Shown piece after piece: positions 37,315 to 46,815 of a stretch of DNA of 64,000 bases. A program made the translations under genes and the position numbers. The number at the start of each line of letters is the position of its first letter. Position 1 is the stretch's first letter. This stretch comes from Ruegeria lacuscaerulensis (GTDB lineage Bacteria > Pseudomonadota > Alphaproteobacteria > Rhodobacterales > Rhodobacteraceae): assembly GCF_013033355.1 (NCBI RefSeq), contig NZ_WQDY01000009.1:1-64000 (forward strand). The letters run 5' to 3'. A model generated the notes under the pieces. That model did no database searches and was not told the DNA's origin. It saw only the letters and a list, made by a program, of their open reading frames with translations.

Positions 37315-37434
37315 TCGCGTTCTCTTCCGGCCTTGTGCTGAACCGAAACTGGCTAAACTGTGTTTATCGGCAGGTCGTATTCAAACGCACGACGGCAGAC
37401 GTTCTGCACGCTTGAAACCACCGGCTAACCCGGC

Positions 37435-39669
37435 TTACGCCATTAGCGGATCGCCATATTTTCTAATTTGCTTCATATCCACGCGAGTTGCGACCAAGGC
37501 AGCCGGACGTACCCCTGCATTTTCCAGCTCACGCATTGCCTGCATAACATAGTTTCTGTCAGTCTTGTTCCAGCGCGTGAACAGAATGACACGCTGCGAC
37601 ACCTGAGAAAGATAGGCGGACTCCACGGCCTGCAAAAGTGGTGGCGTGTCCAACAGAATGACCTCGTATGAATCCGCCAACCCATGCAGTAGGTTCAGGA
37701 AAGTTTGAGAACACAGAAAATCCTCAACGGACTTGATCAGTTTGGTGTCCTTTTGCGTTCCGACAAGGGGAAGAACATCCAACCCGTCCTGTGGTGTTCC
37801 AACTATGAAATCCTGCAGAGATAACGGGTGGTTGGCAGCGTATTTCAGAGACTCTTCGGTGACTTGAGACAGGTCTCGATAAGTCGAAGTTACTGTGTCG
37901 CAATCCACGATCAATGTTCGATACCCCGCCTGGGCACCGACAGCACCAAGCAGTAGAAGCGTAGAGGTCTTGCCTTCATCCGCCAGAGCGGTTGCGCCTG
38001 AAAAGATCATGCACCCGTTTTCCGGAGTACGATGGTTGCTTTTGATGTCCAGACTCTTCGAAAAAAACTCAGCAGCTTGAGACGTCGACAATTCCCCATC
38101 CTGGCGAAGTGTACGTAAGCCAAAATCGGCGTTCGCCAAAAGTTTGCGCCCGTAGTGAAGAAGCTGGGAATCAATCTTACCGTTCTTTGTAAAAAATGTT
38201 TCGAACGGACGGTTCCGTTTCATTTCTGGCACAATCGCCGACAACTTGATGCCAGTAGCGTTTTCAAGCTCGTAAGTCGTTCTCAGGCGTTTTTGGAATA
38301 TTTCGCGAAGAACAACATATGCCAACCCAAAGAAAACAACCACGAACATGACCATAAGCGCAGTAACCGAGCGCCGTGGTTCGGAAGGCTCAACGGGAAC
38401 CCGTGCGGTTTCGATAATATGCGCGCCAGCGTCCAGGTACTCTCCTTGCTCTGCACGACGGCCAAGCTGAGAAACAAAATCTCGATAGATTGCTTCAGCG
38501 ACCAAAATTTCGTTTTCAATTCTCTTGGTGACTGAATCGTGCTGAACTTGACGAACCTGTTGTTCCTTGAAGTTTTCGATAGTGAGATTCAGTGCCGCAA
38601 GTTGCCCTTTCAGAACGTCAGATCTGCGTTCTGCAGCATTTTGGGCATCTTCGAGCACCGCAACGCTTTCCTTAGAGTCGAGGGCCTTGCCCGGAACTTG
38701 GGACATCAGCCCGGTCTCTGTCGCGAACTCGACCGCCTCAATCAGTTGATCATTGCTTTTCAGGAAACGCAGGGCCTTTAACTTCCCGTCGATCTCGAAC
38801 AGTTCATCACCAACCAGAGCTGCTCGTTTTTCGGCCTTAATTCTCTGCGCCTTGATTGTCGCGTATTCGTCCGGAGTGAAGGGGGTATCAATCGAGTGCG
38901 CCTCGAGATCCGAGCTGAGCGTGTTCAGGTCCTCGCGTATTTGACCGATCCGGGTGGCAAGCCATTGCTGCGATTGCACAAGGTCGTCGCGCTTCATTCT
39001 GGTCAAAAGCGTCATATATTCACTGGCCAGACTGTTTGCGATTAACGCCGCTTTTTGCGGAGATTCCGAGGTTACCCGAATTTCGTAAACCGCCGAAAGA
39101 TCGCCAATCTGTTCAATACTTCTTGAGTCTTGCAGGTTTTTTATGGTGGTTTCCCGCGTCAGGTCCAGTTCTGGCTGACCGTCACCGCTGGTCGCCAGCT
39201 CGTTGTCTTCTCCAACAAGGTAGGCGACCAGCTGGTCTTTCAGCCCCCGTGCCAGATCAATCGGAGACAACGAAATAGCTTCGTCTTGCCCTGAAAACTC
39301 GGGGTCGTTCTGCAACTCCAACCGGTCAACGACAGTTTCTATCAAGTCAGTCGAGCGCAATAAGACCAGTTCGCTTTCAAGGGAAGTTAGCGACAAGGGC
39401 AAACCGGATACTTGCGGTGTGAATTCAGTTTCCGTCTGAACGCGGGTTTCGATCATTACCTTGGCGTTCGATGTATATTTTGAAGCCGATAGATACGTCA
39501 GGGCATAGGCCACAACTGCCGCCATGAAGCCTAAGCATAGTACCCAAAACAAAGAACGCCGGATTGCCCAGGCAATGTTTGACAGAACCCTAAGCTCCGG
39601 GTCGCCTGCCGAGGTCAGTCCCAGTCCTGATAGTTCCGCATCCAAACTTCTTCGGTACTGATCGGTCAT
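37435..39669 (-). CDS. ExoP/Wzc-like chain-length regulator with BY-kinase domain
   Basis: A 744-residue inner-membrane polysaccharide co-polymerase. An N-terminal Wzz domain with helix SLFWVLCLGFMAAVVAYALTYL, a long periplasmic coiled coil, a second helix (ALMVMFVVVFFGLAYVVLRE near residue 435), then a cytoplasmic tyrosine-kinase-type P-loop ATPase: Walker A FSGATALADEGKTST, A' LIVDCDTV, B EVILLDTPP. The C-terminus (KYGDPLMA) has no tyrosine cluster, so autophosphorylation may be limited. It faces exoF end to end and is divergent from the wecG-like gene. Confidence 0.88.
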   Translation of the reverse strand: MTDQYRRSLDAELSGLGLTSAGDPELRVLSNIAWAIRRSLFWVLCLGFMAAVVAYALTYLSASKYTSNAKVMIETRVQTETEFTPQVSGLPLSLTSLESELVLLRSTDLIETVVDRLELQNDPEFSGQDEAISLSPIDLARGLKDQLVAYLVGEDNELATSGDGQPELDLTRETTIKNLQDSRSIEQIGDLSAVYEIRVTSESPQKAALIANSLASEYMTLLTRMKRDDLVQSQQWLATRIGQIREDLNTLSSDLEAHSIDTPFTPDEYATIKAQRIKAEKRAALVGDELFEIDGKLKALRFLKSNDQLIEAVEFATETGLMSQVPGKALDSKESVAVLEDAQNAAERRSDVLKGQLAALNLTIENFKEQQVRQVQHDSVTKRIENEILVAEAIYRDFVSQLGRRAEQGEYLDAGAHIIETARVPVEPSEPRRSVTALMVMFVVVFFGLAYVVLREIFQKRLRTTYELENATGIKLSAIVPEMKRNRPFETFFTKNGKIDSQLLHYGRKLLANADFGLRTLRQDGELSTSQAAEFFSKSLDIKSNHRTPENGCMIFSGATALADEGKTSTLLLLGAVGAQAGYRTLIVDCDTVTSTYRDLSQVTEESLKYAANHPLSLQDFIVGTPQDGLDVLPLVGTQKDTKLIKSVEDFLCSQTFLNLLHGLADSYEVILLDTPPLLQAVESAYLSQVSQRVILFTRWNKTDRNYVMQAMRELENAGVRPAALVATRVDMKQIRKYGDPLMA

Positions 39670-39813
39670 AACTCACAAACAAACTAAATATCTATATCTT
39701 GAAACATAAGCCGAGAGGGGGGCATTCAACAGAAAAATCTGCAATTGCGCGAACAATGGGCTAAAATTTTAACTATTGATGCTAAAAGTCGAGATAACGT
39801 GATAACAATAGTC

Positions 39814-39827
39814 TTAACTTAGGTTAA
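39814..39827. promoter_or_regulatory. TTAAC inverted repeat in the exoP/wecG divergent region
   Basis: TTAACTTAGGTTAA is a 14-nt dyad (TTAAC-N4-GTTAA) in the 266-nt region between divergent exoP-like and wecG-like genes. The TTAA spacing is 6, not the 7 of CtrA boxes, so it may be another operator. The region is otherwise AT-rich and gene-free. Confidence 0.35.
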
Positions 39828-39935
39828 TTCGCCCGCAATCCGGGTTTCAGAGCCAAATTTAATAGTAAGAATCACTACGCCTGCTAACCTTACGCCGTAC
39901 CTAGTATCTACCTTTGTTTTTAGGGACGACTGATT

Positions 39936-40736
39936 ATGAGTAAACATGCCGAAATGCGTTTGCCGCATATTTTGGTGGGTGGAATGCCTGTCGCAGTTGC
40001 AAGTGACGAAGAACTCACGTCAGCCATGGTTGAAGACGTGAAGCAACGTAGGTCAGGACAGCTGGGCCGTGCGTTGACGGTGTTTTCGTCCAATGCGCAT
40101 GCAATTTCTGCGTATTCCACGGATGAACGGTTCACAAAGGTCATGAACTCTGCCGATATTGTTCATGCGGACGGCCAGATTGTTGTCTGGGCCTCCAAGT
40201 TCATTAAGGGTCAACCCAGAATCCCTGAACGAACTGCGACCACTGACTTTATTCATTCGGCGGCAAAAGTCGCCGTGAAGAATGATCTTAGTTTTTATTT
40301 GTTGGGCGGCGTCGAAGAAATAAACCGCGACTGTACTGAAAAACTCAAGGATTTGTATCCCGGTTTGAAGATTGCCGGACGGCGCAATGGGTACTTCGAT
40401 GAAAGCGAAGAAGATGCCATTATCGAAGATATCAATGCGAGCGGCGCGGATATTCTTTGGGTTGGGTTGGGTAAGCCGAAAGAGCAATATTTCGCTGCGC
40501 GCATTGCTCCAAAGTTGGAAAACTGCGCTTGGATTGTGACCTGTGGCGGGTGTTATCATTACATAGTTGGTGATTACGCTCGGGCGCCTTTGTGGATGCA
40601 AAAGTCGGGGCTGGAATGGTTGCACCGAATTGCAACTGGTCCGCGATACCTGATCAAAAGGTATGTGCACACCATTCCGCACGCGCTGAGTATTGTTCTG
40701 AGAAAAGACATATCCCGGCGATTGCGGCGGCAATAA
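39936..40736 (+). CDS. WecG/TagA/CpsF (GT26) glycosyltransferase
   Basis: A 266-residue GT26 enzyme. FSSNAHAISAYSTDERF, MNSADIVHADGQIVVWASK (catalytic Asp region), FYLLGGVEEI, DILWVGLGKPKEQYFA, and the C-terminal GLEWLHRIATGPRYLIKRY are diagnostic. GT26 enzymes add the second sugar (for example ManNAcA or glucuronate) onto a lipid-linked acceptor at the membrane. In succinoglycan-type loci the equivalent acts early in repeat assembly. First gene of the rightward transferase run. Confidence 0.9.
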   Translation: MSKHAEMRLPHILVGGMPVAVASDEELTSAMVEDVKQRRSGQLGRALTVFSSNAHAISAYSTDERFTKVMNSADIVHADGQIVVWASKFIKGQPRIPERTATTDFIHSAAKVAVKNDLSFYLLGGVEEINRDCTEKLKDLYPGLKIAGRRNGYFDESEEDAIIEDINASGADILWVGLGKPKEQYFAARIAPKLENCAWIVTCGGCYHYIVGDYARAPLWMQKSGLEWLHRIATGPRYLIKRYVHTIPHALSIVLRKDISRRLRRQ

Positions 40737-40809
40737 CACACACCGCCGGCGTATTTCGTATTTCAAGTCGTCGGGCGGGTTCTGTTGATGAGTTGGAAGG
40801 TGTTTTAAA

Positions 40810-41691
40810 GTGGCGAAAGTCGGATTTATTGGCATTGGCGCGCAAAAAGCCGCGACAACATGGCTGCATCATGTCCTCGCGGAACACCCGGAAGTGGTAA
40901 CCAGCGAAACGAAAGAGCTGAACTTTTTCACTGCAAATTATGACCGTGGGTACACGTGGTACGAATCCTGTTTCGACGACAATTCTGAGGGCCGTATCAG
41001 GGGTGAGTGTTCGCCCACCTATTTTTTCAGTCGCGACGCAGCTCAGAGGGCACGGGCCTACAACAAAGATCTCAAACTGATCTGCATTTTGCGTGATCCG
41101 ATCGAGCGGGCGTTTTCGAACCATATGCACGAAATACGCAAGGGCCACATTGATCCGGCAACTTCGTTCGAGACCGCATGGGCGCAAAACCCTGCCTATG
41201 CGCTTCAAAGTCACTACAAGGCCAATCTGGAAAGTTGGCTTGCCCATTTTGATCGAGATGCGCTGCTGTTGCTGTTCTCCGAGGATATTTCCGCCGATCC
41301 TCGTGGCACCTATGACAAAGTTTGCGACCACCTTGGCGTCGCGGCCGAGGCCAACCCCGTGTCCCTGGGTGCCCGTCACCACGAAAGCATCACGTATAGG
41401 ATGCCCGGGGTGCAAAAAACACTCCGATATGGCGGCGATACAATCCGTTCGTTGGGCATGCCGGGTCTGGTAAGTTCCCTGAAGGAATTGCCGGGATTGA
41501 AACAGGCGCTGTCGATGAACAGGCAGCACCTGAAAACCAAAGTGGCACCGCCAATGCCGGAAACGCGGCGACGCCTGGCAAGTCAGTTCATGCCGGACAT
41601 GGAATATGTGGCCCAACAAGCTGGTCGGGATGTCTTGCCGTGGCCGACATGGCGGGACGTGTTTGCTGACCGTTCGGAATCCCAAGGGTGA
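40810..41691 (+). CDS. PAPS-dependent sulfotransferase
   Basis: A 293-residue sulfotransferase-family protein. The 5'-phosphosulfate loop is FIGIGAQKAATTWLHHVL near residue 5; the 3'-phosphate segment is LKLICILRDPIERAFSNHMHEIRKG. These transfer sulfate from PAPS to sugar hydroxyls. GTG start with GGAAGG about 10 nt upstream. Its place between glycosyltransferases indicates sulfation of the exopolysaccharide. No PAPS synthesis gene is in the window, so PAPS must come from elsewhere. Confidence 0.85.
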   Translation: MAKVGFIGIGAQKAATTWLHHVLAEHPEVVTSETKELNFFTANYDRGYTWYESCFDDNSEGRIRGECSPTYFFSRDAAQRARAYNKDLKLICILRDPIERAFSNHMHEIRKGHIDPATSFETAWAQNPAYALQSHYKANLESWLAHFDRDALLLLFSEDISADPRGTYDKVCDHLGVAAEANPVSLGARHHESITYRMPGVQKTLRYGGDTIRSLGMPGLVSSLKELPGLKQALSMNRQHLKTKVAPPMPETRRRLASQFMPDMEYVAQQAGRDVLPWPTWRDVFADRSESQG

Positions 41692-41728
41692 GTCATGGGG
41701 TTCTTCCAACCAGTTGGGGCGATTGAAA

Positions 41729-42694
41729 ATGTGCGCTAAGGTTCAGCAAGACCCCATTCTGCATGTCGCGATTTGCATTGCGACTTATCGGCGACCGCAT
41801 GGGCTGAAAATGCTGATCGAAAGCCTGAATGCGCAGGATCTGGACGGTTGGAATGTCCGGATCACGCTGGTCATCGCGGACAACGCGCCGGATGAAACGG
41901 CACAATCCCAGTTGGGTGACATACAGGGGCTTAGCCTTTGGCCGGTGATCTACGTGATCGAGCACGAGCGTGGCATTGTTTCGGCGCGCAATCGGACTCT
42001 GGCTGAGGCCCCATATGATGCAAGGTATTTCGCCTTTCTGGACGATGACGAAACGGCCTCTCCTACTTGGTTGGCGCGCATGCTTGATGTGATTGAAACA
42101 CCCGAGACGGTTGCTGTGCAGGGCGCAGTCCAGCCCAAATATCGGCAAAAACCGCCAGATTGGGTGGACGCACTAGGGCTGTTTCAAATGGGGCCTTATG
42201 AACATCGGGCTCAGTTACCTTCTGCCGCTACGAACAATTCGATTGCTGATGCTGCGGTCATTCGGGCGCATGGCCTGCGGTTCGATATGCGCTTCAACAC
42301 GACCGGAGGCGAGGATGAAGAGTTCTTTTCGCGGTTAAATCAAACGGGCGGCATGATCCGGTCTGCAGCCGATGCGCTGGTTTGGGATGATGTCCCGGAA
42401 AACAGGACCACCATGCGTTGGCTAAGCCGACGTTGGTTCCGCAAAGGCAATACATTGGGGCGCATCGCGTTGATCCGGCGTCAGGGGGTGGTTCTACGGA
42501 TGGTCAAAGGCGTCGGGGCCATCGGGTGGGGGGCAACCTTGTGCCTGTGTTTGGGTTTCGGCTCCAGAGCAAGGATGTATCGGGGTGTTCTTGAAGTCTG
42601 TCGTGGTGCGGGAATGCTGGCGGCGATGGCGCGATTAACCTTTTCCGAATATAGCGCGGCGGCCGTTCGGGTCGATCGCATAGGGGGGCGTTGA
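41729..42694 (+). CDS. Family 2 glycosyltransferase
   Basis: A 321-residue GT-A enzyme: HVAICIATYRRPHGLKMLIES at the N-terminus, acceptor-side RGIVSARNRTLAEA, the metal site FAFLDDDETASP, and GGEDEEFFSRLNQTGG. A hydrophobic segment near the end (GVGAIGWGATLCLCLGF) suggests membrane association. I chose ATG at 41729. The next transferase starts 1 nt after its stop. Probably adds a sugar to the repeat unit; specificity unknown. Confidence 0.85.
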   Translation: MCAKVQQDPILHVAICIATYRRPHGLKMLIESLNAQDLDGWNVRITLVIADNAPDETAQSQLGDIQGLSLWPVIYVIEHERGIVSARNRTLAEAPYDARYFAFLDDDETASPTWLARMLDVIETPETVAVQGAVQPKYRQKPPDWVDALGLFQMGPYEHRAQLPSAATNNSIADAAVIRAHGLRFDMRFNTTGGEDEEFFSRLNQTGGMIRSAADALVWDDVPENRTTMRWLSRRWFRKGNTLGRIALIRRQGVVLRMVKGVGAIGWGATLCLCLGFGSRARMYRGVLEVCRGAGMLAAMARLTFSEYSAAAVRVDRIGGR

Positions 42695-42695
42695 C

Positions 42696-43622
42696 ATGCA
42701 GCAGGCAAACCCGGTGTTTTCGGTGGTTATTCCCGCACGCAACATGGAACGTTTCATCGAAGAAACGTTTCAAAGCCTTGTTGGCCAGACCTTCGCAGAT
42801 TTCGAGGTTCTTTGTATTGACGACGGCTCGTCCGACGGAACTCGAGGCATCATCGAAGAGTTTGCCGGTCGCGACCCGCGTTTCATTCCCGTTGTCGGGC
42901 CGGCCAAGGGTGTTAGCGCCGCACGAAACTTGGGTCTAAGTCTGGCGCGTGGTGTCTACGTGTTATTCCTGGATGCGGATGATCTGCTGCATTCTGATGG
43001 GCTGCTGTTTTACAAGGACGCTCTCGAAGGTTCTGACGCAATCGGTGCGCTGGCGGGCGTCCAGCGTATTAATGTCGATGGTGAACATCTGCGCGGTGCT
43101 GATAACAGGTCGCTGGTACCGGACGGAGAACAACTGCCTGCCTTGTTGAAAAAGAACTTTGTCGTAAACGGAGGCGCGCTTGCCCTGCGCACCGAGGTGG
43201 CACGGCTGTCCGGAGGATATGACGAAGACCTGACCGCCGGGGAAGATTGGGAATTCTGGTGCCGTGTCTTGCTGCATGGCCAATTCAGCGTGATCCGAGG
43301 CCCGGCTTTGTTGTATTACCGTCAGGTCGCAAACGGGGCGAATTTCAAAACACGCAGTTCGCTGTTTGTGCAGCAGGTGCCTTGCGTCAAGAAGATTGCG
43401 GTTAATCCTGAGATGCAAAAAGAATTCGGCGCGCGTTTGCGTTTTCTTTTACGTGCGCGGCACATAGATGCGTTTTGGTCGGGTGTCCGAAATCAGTACC
43501 TGTATGGGCGCAAACCCGTCGCCTTGTTCGAAGGCTTGTGTGGCGTGATCATGTACCCGGACAGCTTGTTTCGCCCGAAATTGATCTGGCGCTTCGTTCG
43601 CAGTTTGGATCGAAGGGTGTAA
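42696..43622 (+). CDS. Family 2 glycosyltransferase
   Basis: A 308-residue GT2 enzyme: FSVVIPARNMERFIEETFQSLVGQ, FEVLCIDDGSSDGTRGI, the DAD metal motif in YVLFLDADDLLHSDG, and the catalytic-base region TAGEDWEFWCR. Directly follows the previous transferase with a 1-nt gap, so the two are translationally coupled. Role in repeat-unit assembly inferred. Confidence 0.87.
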   Translation: MQQANPVFSVVIPARNMERFIEETFQSLVGQTFADFEVLCIDDGSSDGTRGIIEEFAGRDPRFIPVVGPAKGVSAARNLGLSLARGVYVLFLDADDLLHSDGLLFYKDALEGSDAIGALAGVQRINVDGEHLRGADNRSLVPDGEQLPALLKKNFVVNGGALALRTEVARLSGGYDEDLTAGEDWEFWCRVLLHGQFSVIRGPALLYYRQVANGANFKTRSSLFVQQVPCVKKIAVNPEMQKEFGARLRFLLRARHIDAFWSGVRNQYLYGRKPVALFEGLCGVIMYPDSLFRPKLIWRFVRSLDRRV

Positions 43623-43656
43623 GATAGGCGAATGATCAGAAGGGGGCGCATGATCA

Positions 43657-46245
43657 ATGGCTTTGTCTCGGCGTATTTTTTTGTTGCAAAGCACCTGTTT
43701 GGCAGGGCTTTTGTCGATTGGGGCCGCGCCGGTTCATGCTCAGGCGCGACAGCATGTGACAGAAGATAGTGTTGGATTTATTGGCGCAAGTACTATCCAG
43801 CTCACTCTTGTTGATACCAAATTGGCAGCACCTGAATCTGTTGAAGTGACCCCTAGTGACCGAGTCGTATGGTCGCCGGACCCAACAAAGGATTTCGGTT
43901 CGGTTGGGAAGTTGAATGGTCGTTCAGGGAACTTCTCGGGGAATGAGAGTGCAACCATGCCTCAACTTTTCACAAGTTGGGCCAAAGTCGAGAAGGGCAG
44001 CCGCTTGGGCGGGTTTCGTCTGGGCAAAGAAGACCATCAAAAGCACGCTTTGGCTGATGAGGCCGATCAGTGGCAAGTGACCGTCGACGGTACAGCCGTG
44101 CAGGTGACCGCGCTGTACCGCAAATCTACACCTGTTCAGACGATGGCAGTCGCAAACGGACGTTTCGAAAGCACGAAAAGGCATGTTGTAACCTTCGAAC
44201 TGGATCAAGACATTCCCGACGGTGCGGTCGTTGCTATCAAGGGGCCATCTGTAAAAAAGATCGAACACCGCCGAGAAAAAAACCCGTTCAGCGAAGCGAT
44301 CCACATTTGTCACGCCGGATATCCTCTGACCGGGCCAAAGAAGGCATATGTCGGTGCGTGGTGGGGTCAGGACCAGAACGGCCGGGCCGGAAACACGGAT
44401 GGCGCAGTATCGGAAGACACGGTTTGGCGCCTTACGTCCACCCAAGACGGGGCCGAAGCGATGTCAGGTCGTTTGCGACTTGTGAAACCTGGGGCCGAGC
44501 CGCATCGGAAAGACCTTAATTTCAATGGCTGCGATATATATGAGGCTGACTTTTCTGACCTGAATCTCGAGGGAGATTTTCATCTTCATGTCGACGGGTT
44601 AGGTCGGTCCTTTCCCTTCCCTGTATCACTTGCACCTTACGACAAAGCCCTGCGACTGGCTGCCCGCTGGTACTATTACCAGAGATCCGGTTGTGAAATT
44701 GTGGAACCATTCGGCGAGGGGATATCGCGGCCGCGCGACGGCCACCCCGACGATGGGCTCAGAATATGGCAAACGGACGTTAAACTGGGCGTTACAAGCG
44801 AGGGCTACGGAAAAGCGCGCGTTTTTGAATTGCTGTCCGAGTATGTGCAGGGGGCAGGAGGTACCGACGCCGCGCCCGAACTGTCGACGATGTCGACCAA
44901 TCCAAGCGCATGGGGTGGATGGCATGACGCGGGTGACTGGGATCGCCGCGTGCAGCACATGGATGTGGTCTTTCACATGGCCGAACTTGTCGAGGCTCAT
45001 GATCACTGTCGAACTCTGGACCTGAATCTGCCTGAAAGCGGCAAACCTTTCGCGCATCCGGCCGTGAAGGCCAAAAAGAACGCGCAGGATATCGGAGATG
45101 GTCAAACCGTCCTGCCTGATCTGATCCACGAGGCACTTTGGGGCGCGTCTTTGTGGCGTCGCACACAGCACGAGGATGGTGCGATCATAGGGGGCGTCGA
45201 GTATTCCAGAAGCGGGATATTTGGATCGGTTTCATGGAACCCGGTGCAGAAAATCTATGCCTATGGACCCGAGGTCTGGGCCGCTTATCGGTTCGTCTTC
45301 GGCGCAGCCAAGCTGGGGCATGTGATCAAGAACACCTGCGCAGACCAGGTGCTGGGCGATGCGATCATTGCCGAAGCCCTGTCGGCGTGGAATTGGGCGG
45401 AACAGCAACCCGTGCCGGACATGGACGAAGCTGATGAGACGGCCGTTTTGTCGAAAAGCAGGGTCGCCGAGGCTCGTGTCGCTGCCGCGGCGGCTTTGTA
45501 TCGGGCGACCGGTAACAAACAGGCGCGCGCCGCGTTTGAAGCTCATAACCCGTTTGCCCCGCAGGCTGATACGCCTGCGGACGGCGTTCGATTGGGTGTC
45601 TATCCCTACAGCAATACCGAATATATGAAGGCCGCCAAAGAAGGCAGGCCCGTAAACAGCAAGGTGTATTCCGCGATCGGTCGATGGATAAAATCGCGCG
45701 CTTTAAAAGGCGAAAGAATGGGGCGGGATTTCGGGTTGCACACGACGGCCACGTACCCTTGGGGCCGGGGTTGGATGCGTTTTGGTCCCGGCTCGAACTG
45801 GAGAGCGGGGCAGTTTGCCATGTACGGTGCGTTGGTAGAGGACGTGCCGCAGGATTTGCTGGACAAGGCTGCGGAAGGCATGTGGTTCGGGCTGGGCTGC
45901 AATCCCGCCAATGTCAGTTTTGTGCAAGGAATGGGGCATCGCGATTTTTCGGACCCTTTGATGACCGACCGGCGTGGAACGGCCACGATTCCCGGCCAGA
46001 TCAGCTTTGGAGTAGCCGGAGGCAAGATGCACAAATGGGAGCAGAGAAAGACACAAGGGTCGATTTACCCTTCTCTCCAGGATGACTGGCCGATTTACAA
46101 TCAGATCTTCGAAAGTCGCAGTATCGCCGTGACAGCGGAACATGACATGAAGGCGAACGCGATGGAATGGTTGGTTGCCTGTGCATTCGCAACGCGTCGA
46201 CCCTCTGATGAGGCGTCGGGAAATGGTGACACTACAACCGAATAG
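43657..46245 (+). CDS. Glycoside hydrolase family 9-like exported glycanase
   Basis: An 862-residue precursor with a Tat-type signal (LSRRIFLLQSTCLAGLLSI). An N-terminal cellulase-type Ig-like region precedes the GH9 (alpha/alpha)6 barrel: GGWHDAGDWDRR near residue 422 holds the catalytic Asp pair, and the likely acid Glu is at about 828 (VTAEHDMKANAMEW). GH9 enzymes are mostly endo-beta-1,4-glucanases. At the end of the transferase cluster it may trim the exopolysaccharide or release it from the cell, as depolymerases do in other EPS loci. Substrate inferred, and the family call rests on motif recognition. Confidence 0.78.
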   Translation: MALSRRIFLLQSTCLAGLLSIGAAPVHAQARQHVTEDSVGFIGASTIQLTLVDTKLAAPESVEVTPSDRVVWSPDPTKDFGSVGKLNGRSGNFSGNESATMPQLFTSWAKVEKGSRLGGFRLGKEDHQKHALADEADQWQVTVDGTAVQVTALYRKSTPVQTMAVANGRFESTKRHVVTFELDQDIPDGAVVAIKGPSVKKIEHRREKNPFSEAIHICHAGYPLTGPKKAYVGAWWGQDQNGRAGNTDGAVSEDTVWRLTSTQDGAEAMSGRLRLVKPGAEPHRKDLNFNGCDIYEADFSDLNLEGDFHLHVDGLGRSFPFPVSLAPYDKALRLAARWYYYQRSGCEIVEPFGEGISRPRDGHPDDGLRIWQTDVKLGVTSEGYGKARVFELLSEYVQGAGGTDAAPELSTMSTNPSAWGGWHDAGDWDRRVQHMDVVFHMAELVEAHDHCRTLDLNLPESGKPFAHPAVKAKKNAQDIGDGQTVLPDLIHEALWGASLWRRTQHEDGAIIGGVEYSRSGIFGSVSWNPVQKIYAYGPEVWAAYRFVFGAAKLGHVIKNTCADQVLGDAIIAEALSAWNWAEQQPVPDMDEADETAVLSKSRVAEARVAAAAALYRATGNKQARAAFEAHNPFAPQADTPADGVRLGVYPYSNTEYMKAAKEGRPVNSKVYSAIGRWIKSRALKGERMGRDFGLHTTATYPWGRGWMRFGPGSNWRAGQFAMYGALVEDVPQDLLDKAAEGMWFGLGCNPANVSFVQGMGHRDFSDPLMTDRRGTATIPGQISFGVAGGKMHKWEQRKTQGSIYPSLQDDWPIYNQIFESRSIAVTAEHDMKANAMEWLVACAFATRRPSDEASGNGDTTTE

Positions 46246-46380
46246 GCGCAGGTCTGCCACGAAATTCACAAAGCCGTCTGCTGCTCTTTTACCGGCTTGC
46301 GGTGTTCGCTATGTGTAGCTGATCGCCAGTCAAGTGTCGTCGGTTTTCGATGTCCACTTTGAACAATCGGGAGCACGTAA

Positions 46381-46815
46381 ATGCCGTTTCTCCGCCCGGC
46401 CCTTGTGGCTTTGATCTTCTGTAGCTTGCCGTTCGCGTCTGCCGCGCAGTCTCAGGACAGTGGGCCGGGGAATTTGCAGATTGAATTGAATGCCTTGCAG
46501 GATGTCGAACAGGGCTGTCGTATGAACTTCCTGGTCGAAAACAAAACCGGTGTCGACATAGAAGACGCCAGTTTCGAAACGGTTATCTTCGACACATCCG
46601 GCAGTCTGATCACCCTGACGCTGTACCCTTTTCGCGAACTGCCCGTGGATCGTCCCCGGTTACGGCGATTTGACCTGCGCGACGTAAGCTGCGCGTCCAT
46701 CGGCCAAGTGCTGATCAACGGTGCAAAGAAATGCTCGGTCGACGGCGCAGACAGTCCGATCTGCATTGAGGCACTGAAGCTGAGTACCCGCACAGATGTG
46801 GAGCTTCTGGGATGA
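46381..46815 (+). CDS. Exported protein of the TonB operon
   Basis: A 144-residue precursor with a signal peptide (RPALVALIFCSLPFASAAQ) and four later cysteines, probably two periplasmic disulfides (GCRMNF, DVSCASIG, KKCSVD, PICIEA). It overlaps the exbB start by 4 nt (ATGA), so it is co-translated. No family is recognised, but a protein of this type heading an ExbB-ExbD-ExbD-TonB set suggests a periplasmic partner of the complex. Confidence 0.7.
   Translation: MPFLRPALVALIFCSLPFASAAQSQDSGPGNLQIELNALQDVEQGCRMNFLVENKTGVDIEDASFETVIFDTSGSLITLTLYPFRELPVDRPRLRRFDLRDVSCASIGQVLINGAKKCSVDGADSPICIEALKLSTRTDVELLG

Noticed and set aside
39814..39827. CtrA box
   Set aside because: The TTAA half sites are 6 nt apart, not 7, so I list it only as a dyad.
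40654..41709. 351-residue antisense frame over the sulfotransferase
   Set aside because: The sulfotransferase has clear PAPS motifs; the antisense frame has no recognisable features.
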